From: Coprococcus sp. OM04-5BH
GTDB lineage: Bacteria > Bacillota > Clostridia > Lachnospirales > Lachnospiraceae
DNA length: 64,000 bases
Assembly (NCBI RefSeq): GCF_003482105.1
Contig: NZ_QULM01000001.1
Location: 434,001-498,000 of the forward strand
Direction of reading: 5' to 3'
The translations under genes and the position numbers were made by a program. Of the stretch, positions 52,418 through 60,580 are shown one piece after another; the stretch's first letter is position 1, and every line of letters begins with the position of its first letter. The notes under the pieces are model-generated. The model saw only the letters and a program-made list of their open reading frames with translations. It was not told the DNA's origin and made no database searches.

Positions 52418-52741
52418 TAAAAGGACTGAAGATCCATACTCTGTACACTGTATGAGTATATGGTAAAAATGACGATTTTTCAGAGCCCCAAATAGCGAAA
52501 ACACAATAAATATCCGGCGAAAATTTCAAGAAATCAAAATGTTTTTTTCATGAAGAGCCGGTCACAAGACAGAAAATGAAGAAAAAATTTAATTTCACGT
52601 CGTTTTCTGCTGAAAAAATGTCATTTTCAGCTTTTAAAGCCAGCACAAAGTGAACATATATATTAAAATATGTCAATGATGCTTGTTGTGCAATATTCAC
52701 AAATGAAATTGTGAAACATTTCACGACAAAGGAAAAATTTC

Positions 52742-52909
52742 TTGATTTTGCACGTCGAAATTGGTAGAATTACAGTGTACTTGATGAACGAAAGATACTA
52801 TCCCGGAAGGGCAGGAACGATCCGGAATGAGACCGGAGACCGTGGCTGCTACGGTTATAGCGGCACAATAAGAGAAAAAATAATCACACACATCTAGGAG
52901 GAAATTATT
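52742..52909 (+). promoter_or_regulatory. pilA promoter and structured 5' leader
   Basis: -35 TTGATT (52742-52747), 17-nt spacer, -10 TAGAAT (52765-52770), giving an RNA start near 52777. The 133-nt leader carries several hairpins: TCCC-GGAA-GGG, CCGG-AATGAGA-CCGG, CCGT-GGCTGCT-ACGG, with an alternative stem GCTGCT/AGCGGC that excludes the last one. The AGGAGG site of pilA follows at about 52896. The pattern suggests a riboswitch or regulatory leader, but it does not match the c-di-GMP-I, c-di-GMP-II or other consensus I know. Confidence 0.6.
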
Positions 52910-53356
52910 ATGAAGAGAATGAGGAAGGATAACAAAGGTTTTACACTTGTTGAGTTGATAGTTGTACTTGTAATTTTAGCAATTCTTGCAGCAATTCTTG
53001 TACCTGCATTACTTGGTTACATCGACAAGGCAAAAGAAAAGCAGATCGTATTAAATGCAAAGAGCTGCTACACAGCTGCGCAGGCCAAGTATTCAGAGCT
53101 TTATGCTAAGGATGCTACAACAGTTTCTCAGACGGATATGGACGAGATCTGGGCAATGGCAGATGTTAAGGATCTTGATACACTTGAAGTAGGAACAGCA
53201 AAAGCATTTGCATCAAAGGATCATGACTCATACACAGTAAGCTACATACATTACAAGGATAAGGATGGAGAGATCTGGTTATCAGATGGTTCATGGACGA
53301 CAACAGAGCCGACAACAAAGCCAGCTAACGTACAGGCAATTACAAAGAGTAAATAA
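52910..53356 (+). CDS. pilA: Major type IV pilin
   Basis: 148-aa prepilin with a short basic leader (MKRMRKDNKG), cleavage after G10, then FTLVELIVVLVILAILAAILVPALLGY with Glu +5. Head domain about 110 residues, ending EPTTKPANVQAITKSK, a Thr/Lys-rich tail. Short size and high-quality AGGAGG ribosome site, own promoter and own terminator indicate the major pilin, expressed separately from the assembly operon. Good candidate for regulation by the leader upstream. Confidence 0.93.
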   Translation: MKRMRKDNKGFTLVELIVVLVILAILAAILVPALLGYIDKAKEKQIVLNAKSCYTAAQAKYSELYAKDATTVSQTDMDEIWAMADVKDLDTLEVGTAKAFASKDHDSYTVSYIHYKDKDGEIWLSDGSWTTTEPTTKPANVQAITKSK

Positions 53357-53401
53357 GGTTTTTGATTTTTAATTAGTCTCATTTTTCTCTTAAATCATAT
53401 G

Positions 53402-53444
53402 GACAGTCACCGGGATGGATTATTTCGTCCGGTGGCTGTCTTTT
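53402..53444 (+). terminator. pilA terminator
   Basis: GACAGTCACCGG (53402-53413) with CCGGTGGCTGTC (53429-53440), a long stem with 1 mismatch and 15-nt loop, followed by TTTT. The structured repeat begins 9 nt later. Confidence 0.92.
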
Positions 53445-53449
53445 GTTAT

Positions 53450-53516
53450 GTAATGATGTCTATGACATCGTTACGTTGCAGCAACCCTTGCCGTAGGCAA
53501 TTTCAATGGTTGCTGC
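53450..53516 (+). repeat. Structured repeat family, copy with two hairpins
   Basis: Hairpin A: GTAATGATGTC (53450-53460) with GACATCGTTAC (53464-53474), one T-G wobble. Hairpin B: GCAGCAACC (53478-53486) with GGTTGCTGC (53508-53516), containing TTGCC-GTA-GGCAA as inner stem and TTTCAATGG trailing it. The same design occurs at 62335-62422, also directly after a terminator. The remaining 53517-53732 holds GGCGATACCATGATGTTCAAT (53692 on), similar to the aroD leader; no gene. Confidence 0.8.
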
Positions 53517-53732
53517 TCGATGTTTTATCGTTGCTTTATCATCAGTGCGGCTAATATTAACTTTCTTATTGTAATCTGGCAAAAGCTAATATATAATTTA
53601 GTCTGATTGGGCTTTTGATTAATATTATTAAATTTATATTGGTACCGGATAGAAATTATTGAGCGGAGAATCATTAAGTGAGAGGTAGCATTGGGCGATA
53701 CCATGATGTTCAATAGGAACGAGGAGACAAAT

Positions 53733-55208
53733 ATGAGGAAAATAGGATTTGACAATGAAAAATATCTGTCTATGCAGTCTGAGCATATCAGGGAGAGGAT
53801 AGGACAGTTCGGCGACAAGCTGTATCTTGAGTTTGGCGGAAAGCTATTTGATGATTATCATGCGTCAAGAGTACTTCCGGGATTCGCCCCTGACAGTAAG
53901 CTTCAGATGCTTCTCCAGCTTGCAGATCAGGCAGAGATGATCATTTCCATTAATGCCGCAGATATAGATAAGAATAAGATAAGACACGATCTGGGTATAA
54001 CCTACGATCAGGACGTAATAAGACTTATAGGTGTGTACCGGGAGAAGGGGCTTTACGTGAGCAGCGTTGTTATTACAAGATACGCAGGCCAGAAGTCCGC
54101 AGACGCATTCCAGAAGAAGCTGGAAAATATCGGTATAAAGGTGTACCACCACTATTCAATAGAAGGCTATCCTAACAACGTAGCCACAATAGTCAGTGAT
54201 GAGGGCTATGGCAAGAATGATTATGTGGAGACCACAAGACCACTGGTTATCGTTACTGCACCGGGACCCGGAAGCGGTAAGATGGCAACCTGTCTGTCAC
54301 AGCTCTACCATGAGAACAAGCGTGGAGTTAAGGCAGGATATGCCAAGTTCGAGACCTTCCCAATATGGAATATTCCCCTTAAGCACCCTGTAAATCTCGC
54401 CTATGAGGCAGCTACAGCAGACCTTAATGATGTGAATATGATCGATCCCTTCCATCTTGAGGCGTATGGAGAGACAACAGTTAATTACAACAGAGATGTG
54501 GAGATATATCCTGTACTTGCTGCAATGTTTGAGGCTATATACGGTTCGTGCCCATATGCGTCGCCTACAGATATGGGTGTAAATATGGCAGGAAACTGTA
54601 TCGTTGATGACGAGGCGTGCCAGGAGGCTTCAAGACAGGAGATCATCAGAAGATACTATCAGTCATTGAACAGAATGGTCCTTGATGAGGCAACAAAGGA
54701 TGAGGTATATAAGCAGGAGCTTCTTATGAAGCAGGCTAAGATCACTGTGAATGACAGAAAGGTTGTGCCTGTTGCCATGGCTCTGGCTGAGGAGACCGGT
54801 GCGGCGGCAGCGGCTCTTGAGCTTGAGGACGGCAGGATAATCACTGGCTCAACAAGTGACCTGCTTGGACCTGCGTCAGCCGTACTGCTTAACGCCATAA
54901 AGGTTCTCGGAGATATAGACAAGAGTATACATCTTATTTCCAGAAATTATATTGAACCGATACAGCGTCTTAAGACAAACTATCTTGGAAGCAAAAATCC
55001 AAGACTTCATACAGATGAGGTGCTTATTGCCCTTTCAATGTGTGCTGTATCAGATCCAAATGCAAAGCTTGCCCTTGAACAGCTTCCGAAGCTTGCAGGC
55101 TGCCAGCTTCATACGACAGCAATGCTTTCATCTGTTGATATGAACACCTTCAACAAGCTGGGTATACAGTTCACAAATGAAGCCGTGTACGAGAAGCGTG
55201 ACGAGTAG
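53733..55208 (+). CDS. DUF1846-family protein
   Basis: 491-aa protein of the DUF1846 family, widespread in Firmicutes, whose function is not known to me. Diagnostic segments: IGFDNEKYLSMQSEHIRERI, LYLEFGGKLFDDYHASRVLPGF, VVITRYAGQ, TAPGPGSGKMATCLSQLYHE (a P-loop-like GPGSGKMAT), AYEAATADLNDVNMIDPFHLEAYG. Nearly universal members have about 490-510 aa. ATG 53733 follows GAGGAG by 7 nt; the longer frame from 53691 uses the repeat-derived ATGs and is less likely. Confidence 0.9.
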   Translation: MRKIGFDNEKYLSMQSEHIRERIGQFGDKLYLEFGGKLFDDYHASRVLPGFAPDSKLQMLLQLADQAEMIISINAADIDKNKIRHDLGITYDQDVIRLIGVYREKGLYVSSVVITRYAGQKSADAFQKKLENIGIKVYHHYSIEGYPNNVATIVSDEGYGKNDYVETTRPLVIVTAPGPGSGKMATCLSQLYHENKRGVKAGYAKFETFPIWNIPLKHPVNLAYEAATADLNDVNMIDPFHLEAYGETTVNYNRDVEIYPVLAAMFEAIYGSCPYASPTDMGVNMAGNCIVDDEACQEASRQEIIRRYYQSLNRMVLDEATKDEVYKQELLMKQAKITVNDRKVVPVAMALAEETGAAAAALELEDGRIITGSTSDLLGPASAVLLNAIKVLGDIDKSIHLISRNYIEPIQRLKTNYLGSKNPRLHTDEVLIALSMCAVSDPNAKLALEQLPKLAGCQLHTTAMLSSVDMNTFNKLGIQFTNEAVYEKRDE

Positions 55209-55255
55209 ATCAGACTTGGAATGATCATCATAAAAAAGAGATATATCAGAATATA

Positions 55256-55341
55256 AAAAAGACCATGGAGTGGATAGTATCTGCAATATGTATCGGGAAT
55301 TTTGTATACATATCGGGAAGAAATCTGTTTCATGGTCTTTT
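55256..55341 (+). terminator. Terminator-like long hairpin after the DUF1846 gene
   Basis: AAAAAGACCATG (55256-55267) pairs with CATGGTCTTTT (55331-55341). The 63-nt loop contains two TATCGGGAA copies (TGTATCGGGAATTTT and CATATCGGGAAG). T-rich after the right arm. Confidence 0.7.
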
Positions 55342-55351
55342 AAATTTTCTC

Positions 55352-55380
55352 TTGTTAAAATCCCAATAAAAGTTTATACT
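55352..55380 (+). promoter_or_regulatory. Promoter of the acyl-CoA synthetase gene
   Basis: TTGTTA (55352-55357), 17-nt spacer, TATACT (55375-55380), or a shifted TATAAT 4 nt later. The leader of about 190 nt to the ATG at 55576 holds no further feature I can name. Confidence 0.7.
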
Positions 55381-55575
55381 ATAATTTAGTGCAATTTAAA
55401 GCGTTGAAGTGACGTAACTACAAAGCAGAAAATCATTTGCAGAATGAAGAGGATAAACACCTGACATGATAAAAATATGCTCAGATGTCTGGGATGATCT
55501 TTCAAAGAAATTGGATAATTGATACTATGCGGGATTAACCGGTCAATAAAGAAATAAAGAGAAGGAGTTTTAGAA

Positions 55576-57210
55576 ATGCCAATCACACAATATTTAGAGA
55601 GAAATGCCAGGGAGTATGGGGATGATGTTGCTCTGGTAGAGATAAATCCTGATGTTCAGGAAACAAGAAGGGTAACATGGAGAGAGTATGAGCTTATTGA
55701 GTCAAACCCAACTTGCTGTTACAGAAGAGAGATCACATGGAGCGTCTTTAATGAGAAGGCCAACAGATTTGCAAATTTACTGGTTGCAAGGGGCATACAG
55801 AAGGGGGACAAGGTAGGAATACTTATGATGAACTCCCTTGAGTGGCTTCCGATATACTTCGGTATACTTAAGACAGGAGCACTGGCAGTGCCGTTTAACT
55901 TCAGATATGACGCAGAGGAGATAAAGTATTGCGTAGAACTTGCTGACGTTGATGTTCTGGTATTCGGACCGGAATTTATAGGTCGTATAGAGACAGTTGT
56001 GGATGAGATCGCAGAGAAGAGGATATTGTTCTATGTGGGTGGAAACTGTCCTACATTTGCAGAGGATTATGATAAGCTGGCGTCAAACTGTTCAAGTATA
56101 TTCGCAGACAGGGGAATAAAGGATACAGATGACGCGGCCATATACTTCTCATCAGGTACAACAGGATTCCCTAAGGCCATACTCCACAATCATGAGAGCC
56201 TTATGCATGCGGCACTGGTTGAGAGCAAGCACCACGGTCAGACAAAGGATGACGTGTTCCTGTGCATACCGCCACTTTACCATACAGGTGCCAAAATGCA
56301 CTGGTTCGGAAGCCTTATAACAGGCGGCAAGGCAGTACTCCTTAAGGGCGTAAATGCCAAGACCATCCTCCAGACTGTAAGCGACGAGCAGTGTACCATC
56401 GTATGGCTTCTGGTGCCATGGGCTCAGGACATTCTGGTGGCTATCGAGAGAGGAGAGGTTAATCTCGCCGATTACAAGCTTGATCAGTGGAGACTTATGC
56501 ACATAGGTGCGCAGCCTGTTCCTCAGAGTCTTATAAAGAAATGGAAGGAAATATTCCCTCATCACCAGTACGATACCAACTACGGACTTTCAGAATCCAT
56601 AGGACCTGGTGCAGTACATCTTGGTGTGGAAAATATACATAAAGTAGGTGCAATAGGTGTTCCGGGATATGGATGGCAGGCTGATATTGTTGATGAAAAC
56701 GGTAAATCCGTTAAGCGAGGCGATGTTGGTGAGCTTATCCTTAAGGGACCGGGTGTTATGACCTGCTACTACAAAAATCCTGAGGCAACAGCAGAATGTC
56801 TCAAGGACGGCTGGCTGTACACAGGAGATATGGCTATGGAGGATGAGGACGGATTCATCTACCTTGTAGACAGGAAGAAGGACGTCATCATAAGCGGTGG
56901 CGAGAATATCTACCCTGTACAGATCGAGAATTTCTTAAGCAAATATCCTAAGATCATGGATGTGGCTGTTATCGGTCTTGCTGATTCAAGACTTGGTGAG
57001 ATAACAGCAGCTATTATCGAGGTGAAGGAAGGTATGGAGTGCACCGAGGAGGAGATAAATGACTTCTGTAAGGAGCTTCCGAGATACAAGAGACCTAAGA
57101 AGATAATATTTGCTAAGGTGCCAAGAAACGCAACAGGAAAAATTGAGAAACCAAAGCTTCGTAAGATTTATAAGAGTGAAAATCTTGTGGCAGCGGAAAA
57201 TAATGCATAA
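55576..57210 (+). CDS. Acyl-CoA synthetase (AMP-dependent synthetase/ligase)
   Basis: 544-aa class I adenylate-forming enzyme: activates a carboxylate to acyl-AMP then acyl-CoA. Motifs: FSSGTTGFPKAILHNH (P-loop, about residues 190-205), TNYGLSESIGPG (A5-like), GWLYTGDMAMEDEDGFIYLVDRKKDVIISGGENIYP (A7/A8) and catalytic Lys in KVPRNATGKIEKPKL. Substrate (fatty or short-chain acid) is not decidable. AAGGAG lies 10 nt before ATG. Downstream lysA-like gene is 124 nt away. Residue NPTCCYRREITWS near the N-terminus looks like an internal extension present in related Lachnospiraceae enzymes. Confidence 0.9.
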   Translation: MPITQYLERNAREYGDDVALVEINPDVQETRRVTWREYELIESNPTCCYRREITWSVFNEKANRFANLLVARGIQKGDKVGILMMNSLEWLPIYFGILKTGALAVPFNFRYDAEEIKYCVELADVDVLVFGPEFIGRIETVVDEIAEKRILFYVGGNCPTFAEDYDKLASNCSSIFADRGIKDTDDAAIYFSSGTTGFPKAILHNHESLMHAALVESKHHGQTKDDVFLCIPPLYHTGAKMHWFGSLITGGKAVLLKGVNAKTILQTVSDEQCTIVWLLVPWAQDILVAIERGEVNLADYKLDQWRLMHIGAQPVPQSLIKKWKEIFPHHQYDTNYGLSESIGPGAVHLGVENIHKVGAIGVPGYGWQADIVDENGKSVKRGDVGELILKGPGVMTCYYKNPEATAECLKDGWLYTGDMAMEDEDGFIYLVDRKKDVIISGGENIYPVQIENFLSKYPKIMDVAVIGLADSRLGEITAAIIEVKEGMECTEEEINDFCKELPRYKRPKKIIFAKVPRNATGKIEKPKLRKIYKSENLVAAENNA

Positions 57211-57333
57211 ATATCCAGTAAATCAACAAAAATATTCAAAAACCAGTTTCTGGATTGTTTACAAATGGGAATCTGTGTGTTTAAATGATAACTTGAAAGA
57301 GACAAGTAAAGATAAAGACGAGGTAGATTATAA

Positions 57334-58590
57334 ATGAAGACACCATTTTTAACAAAAGAAAAAGCAGAAGAGATAATTGCCCAATATCCTACACCATTTC
57401 ACATTTATGATGAAAAGGGAATAAGAGAAAATGCGAGAAATCTTTACAAGGCATTTTCATGGAACAAGGGCTTCAAGGAATATTTCGCAGTTAAGGCAAC
57501 TCCAAATCCAACTATCCTTAAGATCCTTAAGGAAGAGGGCTGCGGTACAGACTGTTCATCACTGACAGAGCTTATGATGTCAGAGAAGATGGGCTTCTCA
57601 GGCGACGAGATCATGTTCTCATCAAACGATACACCTGCAGAGGAGTTTAAGTATGCCAGAAAGCTTAATGCTACAATAAATCTCGATGATTTTACACATA
57701 TAGATTTCCTGGAGAAGACCTGCGGTATACCTGAGAAGATCTCATGCAGATTTAATCCGGGCGGCAAGTTCGCCATTGCCACAACCATAATGGACAATCC
57801 TGGGGATGCCAAGTATGGTATGACCAAGGATCAGATCATAGAGGCATACAGGGTATTAAAGAGCAAGGGAGTTAAGAGATTCGGTATGCATGCATTCCTT
57901 GCCAGCAATACCGTGACAAATGAATATTATCCTACACTTGCCAAGATTCTTTTTGAGGTGGCAGTTGAGATCAAGGAGAAGACCGGGGTTGAGCTTTCGT
58001 TTATCAACCTTTCAGGCGGAATCGGAATACCTTACACACCTGATAAGGAGCCAAATGATATATTTGTCATCGGCGAGGGCGTTAAGAAGGTTTATGATGA
58101 AGTGCTTGTACCTGCAGGTCTTGGAAATGTAGCAATATTCACAGAGCTTGGAAGATACATGCTTGCACCTTACGGACATCTTGTGACAACAGCAATACAT
58201 GAGAAGCATACACACAAGGAGTATATCGGTGTTGACGCATGTGCGGTCAACCTTATGAGACCTGCCATGTATGGTGCATATCATCATATAACTGTACTTG
58301 GAAAGGAAAATGATCCTTGTGACCATATGTATGATGTGACAGGTTCCCTTTGCGAGAACAACGACAAATTTGCCATAGACAGAATGTTACCGAAGATCGA
58401 TATGGGAGACATTCTTGTAATACATGATACAGGTGCTCATGGATTTGCCATGGGATACAATTACAACGGTAAGCTTAAGTCGGCAGAAATTCTGCTCAGA
58501 GAGGACGGAAGCGTGAAGCTCATCCGTCGTGCAGAGACACCGGAGGATTACTTTGCAACACTTGAAGGCTTCTGGAATGTAGAAGTGTAA
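57334..58590 (+). CDS. lysA: Diaminopimelate-decarboxylase-like enzyme
   Basis: 418-aa PLP-dependent alanine-racemase-fold decarboxylase. PLP lysine in YFAVKATPNP (about residue 54), specificity-helix region ISCRFNPGGKFAI, INLSGGIGIPYTP and GRYMLAPYGHLVT. The C-terminal domain has the CENNDKFAIDRMLP (CE-ND) stretch with catalytic Cys, and ends in VIHDTGAHGFAMGYNYNGK. These fit LysA, last step of lysine synthesis from meso-diaminopimelate. Related group members decarboxylate arginine or carboxynorspermidine, but the GYNYNGK end is LysA-type. No promoter is clear; likely follows the upstream gene. Confidence 0.9.
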   Translation: MKTPFLTKEKAEEIIAQYPTPFHIYDEKGIRENARNLYKAFSWNKGFKEYFAVKATPNPTILKILKEEGCGTDCSSLTELMMSEKMGFSGDEIMFSSNDTPAEEFKYARKLNATINLDDFTHIDFLEKTCGIPEKISCRFNPGGKFAIATTIMDNPGDAKYGMTKDQIIEAYRVLKSKGVKRFGMHAFLASNTVTNEYYPTLAKILFEVAVEIKEKTGVELSFINLSGGIGIPYTPDKEPNDIFVIGEGVKKVYDEVLVPAGLGNVAIFTELGRYMLAPYGHLVTTAIHEKHTHKEYIGVDACAVNLMRPAMYGAYHHITVLGKENDPCDHMYDVTGSLCENNDKFAIDRMLPKIDMGDILVIHDTGAHGFAMGYNYNGKLKSAEILLREDGSVKLIRRAETPEDYFATLEGFWNVEV

Positions 58591-58627
58591 GACCTGTGAT
58601 CAGAGTTTATTGATCAGAATTAATAAA

Positions 58628-58670
58628 GGGAGTTCATGAGATGAAAATTCATGAACTCCCTATTTTTTTA
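58628..58670. terminator. Terminator between lysA-like and cyclophilin genes
   Basis: GGGAGTTCATGA (58628-58639) with TCATGAACTCCC (58649-58660), loop 9 nt, then TATTTTTTTA. Convergent genes, so it may serve both. Confidence 0.93.
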
Positions 58671-58715
58671 TATAGTTATTTTCAAATAATGATTTATAGG
58701 TTATAATTAACCTGA

Positions 58716-59234
58716 TTATGCGTGGACAGGTTCCGGATAATCTACACCCATAGTATCAACAGTTACTGTTTTCATTATCTGAGGTTTAACCGGACGGTCA
58801 CCCCATGATGTTTCAACGGTAGCGATCTTATCTACAATATCCATACCTTCGATGACCTTGCCGAATGCGGCATATGCACCATCTAAGTGTGGAGCTGCCT
58901 TGTGCATGATGAAGAACTGTGAACCTGCAGAATCAGGCATCATGGCACGAGCCATTGAAAGGACGCCCGGTGTGTGCGCAAGATTGTTTTCAAAACCATT
59001 CTGTGCGAATTCACCCTTTATCTGATAGCCCGGACCACCTGTTCCTGTGCCTTCAGGACATCCGCCCTGGATCATGAAACCATTGATGATCCTGTGGAAT
59101 GTAAGCCCGTTGTAGTAACCTTTTTTAACCAGAGAGATGAAGTTGTTTACTGTGTTTGGAGCTATCTCAGGATAAAGCTCAGCCTTCATAACATCTCCAT
59201 TTTCCATTGTGATAGTAACGATTGGATTTGCCAA
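58716..59234 (-). CDS. Peptidyl-prolyl cis-trans isomerase (cyclophilin)
   Basis: 172-aa cyclophilin: MKAELYPEIAPNTVNNFISLVKKGYYNGLTFHRIINGFMIQGGCPEGTGTGGPGY, GVLSMARAMMPDSAGSQFFIMHKAAPHLDGAYAAFGKV. The FHRII, QGG, SQFFI and HLDG active-site motifs are intact. No signal peptide, so cytosolic. Start by TTG 59234 because AAAGGG is about 9 nt upstream; GTG 59243 overlaps the site. Confidence 0.93.
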   Translation of the reverse strand: MANPIVTITMENGDVMKAELYPEIAPNTVNNFISLVKKGYYNGLTFHRIINGFMIQGGCPEGTGTGGPGYQIKGEFAQNGFENNLAHTPGVLSMARAMMPDSAGSQFFIMHKAAPHLDGAYAAFGKVIEGMDIVDKIATVETSWGDRPVKPQIMKTVTVDTMGVDYPEPVHA

Positions 59235-59342
59235 ATTAATCACCCTTTCTATAATTGATTGTTGTGACTAATCATATCATTACTTTTAAGAACAGGCAAA
59301 TAAAAAATATATTAAACAAATATCTTATAAGGAGCAGATGAC

Positions 59343-60407
59343 ATGACGAGAAAAGATAAAAAGAAAATATACAAAGGAGTGAAGCTGATAATTGCCCTTG
59401 TGGCAGTGCTTCTTTTGATTTCAGTTCTCGGAGGCACTGTGAAGAACAACTACAGTGAATTCATGAAGGAATATAAAGGAACCGAGCATGTGGCAGGTAC
59501 GGATGTACAGGTTGAGATCCCTAAGGGAGCAAGCTCAGCCAAGGTAGCTTCTATACTTCACAAAGCAGGACTTATAAAGTATGAGTATGCATTTGTTCTG
59601 AGAATAAAGGGAACGGAGTATAAAGACAAGCTTCAGCCGGGCACATTTACTCTTAATACCGGTATGAGTACTCTGGAGATGATAGAGCAGCTCTGCTACG
59701 TTGAACCAACACCGGAGCCTATTGCCAAGCTTACTGTTCCGGAGGGGTATACAATAGAAATGATAGCTGCCAAGTGTGAGGAAGAGGGCATATTCACAGC
59801 CCAGGAGTTCCTGGATGAGGTGGCAAGCGGAAAGCATGGCATTTCATATACCAAAGATCATGAGACCGGAGACTATGAGCTTCAGGGCTTCCTGTTCCCG
59901 GCTACTTATGATATCTACGAAGATACAACACCTGGAGATCTCATTGACAAGATGCTTGCCAAGTTCGAGGAGGTTTACGCAGGTCTTGATAAGTCAAGGA
60001 TTGCAGAACTCGGATATTCAGATTATGAGATTATAACAATGGCATCCATAGTTGAGCGTGAGGCAAAGCTCAGCGAAGAGCGTTCTATAATCGCGGGAGT
60101 TATATACAATCGTTTAAATGCAGAAATGATGCTTCAGATGTGTCCTACAGTATTATATCCGCTGACGAAGGGTATATATGACAAGTCGGAAGTTACATAT
60201 GATGATCTTGAACTTGTATCACCATATAATACATACAATAACTATGGTCTTCCTATAGGACCTATATGTAATCCCGGTGAGGCATCCATTGAGGCGGTTC
60301 TCTATCCTGATGATAACAATTACCTGTATTATCATGTGAATGAAGAAGCCGATGACGGAAGCCACATTTTCTCCGAAGATTATGATGGGCATATAAATAC
60401 ACAGTAG
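59343..60407 (+). CDS. mltG: Endolytic murein transglycosylase
   Basis: 354-aa membrane-bound lytic transglycosylase that terminates glycan strand elongation. N-terminal anchor helix (LIIALVAVLLLISVLGG), LysM-like YceG subdomain with EIPKGASSAKVASILHKAGLIKY, and the YceG core with FLFPATYDI, ASIVEREAKLSEER containing the catalytic Glu (about residue 238), and NAEMMLQMCPTVLYPLTKG, NTYNNYGLPIGPICNPGEASI. AAGGAG precedes ATG. Standalone between the cyclophilin and a promoter. Confidence 0.95.
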   Translation: MTRKDKKKIYKGVKLIIALVAVLLLISVLGGTVKNNYSEFMKEYKGTEHVAGTDVQVEIPKGASSAKVASILHKAGLIKYEYAFVLRIKGTEYKDKLQPGTFTLNTGMSTLEMIEQLCYVEPTPEPIAKLTVPEGYTIEMIAAKCEEEGIFTAQEFLDEVASGKHGISYTKDHETGDYELQGFLFPATYDIYEDTTPGDLIDKMLAKFEEVYAGLDKSRIAELGYSDYEIITMASIVEREAKLSEERSIIAGVIYNRLNAEMMLQMCPTVLYPLTKGIYDKSEVTYDDLELVSPYNTYNNYGLPIGPICNPGEASIEAVLYPDDNNYLYYHVNEEADDGSHIFSEDYDGHINTQ

Positions 60408-60476
60408 TTGTATGGACAAGATATAACAAATTGCTGAAAATATGCCGTATATTCTTTATTCTTTTATATAAAATGC

Positions 60477-60505
60477 TTGCGGTAAATGATAAAATTATAT
60501 ATAAT
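60477..60505 (+). promoter_or_regulatory. Promoter upstream of the FHA gene
   Basis: TTGCGG (60477-60482), 17 nt, TATAAT (60500-60505). Weak -35, perfect -10. Leader of about 70 nt. Confidence 0.6.
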
Positions 60506-60580
60506 TATAGAGTATGTATGCAAAATGCGGGATTGTGTACCGCGCCTTGCATGTTCGCAGTGCGATAGGAGGAATATTTG

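Noticed and set aside
52777..52909. c-di-GMP riboswitch upstream of pilA
   Set aside because: Position is right, but none of the conserved blocks of class I or II could be matched by eye, so only a generic structured leader is reported.
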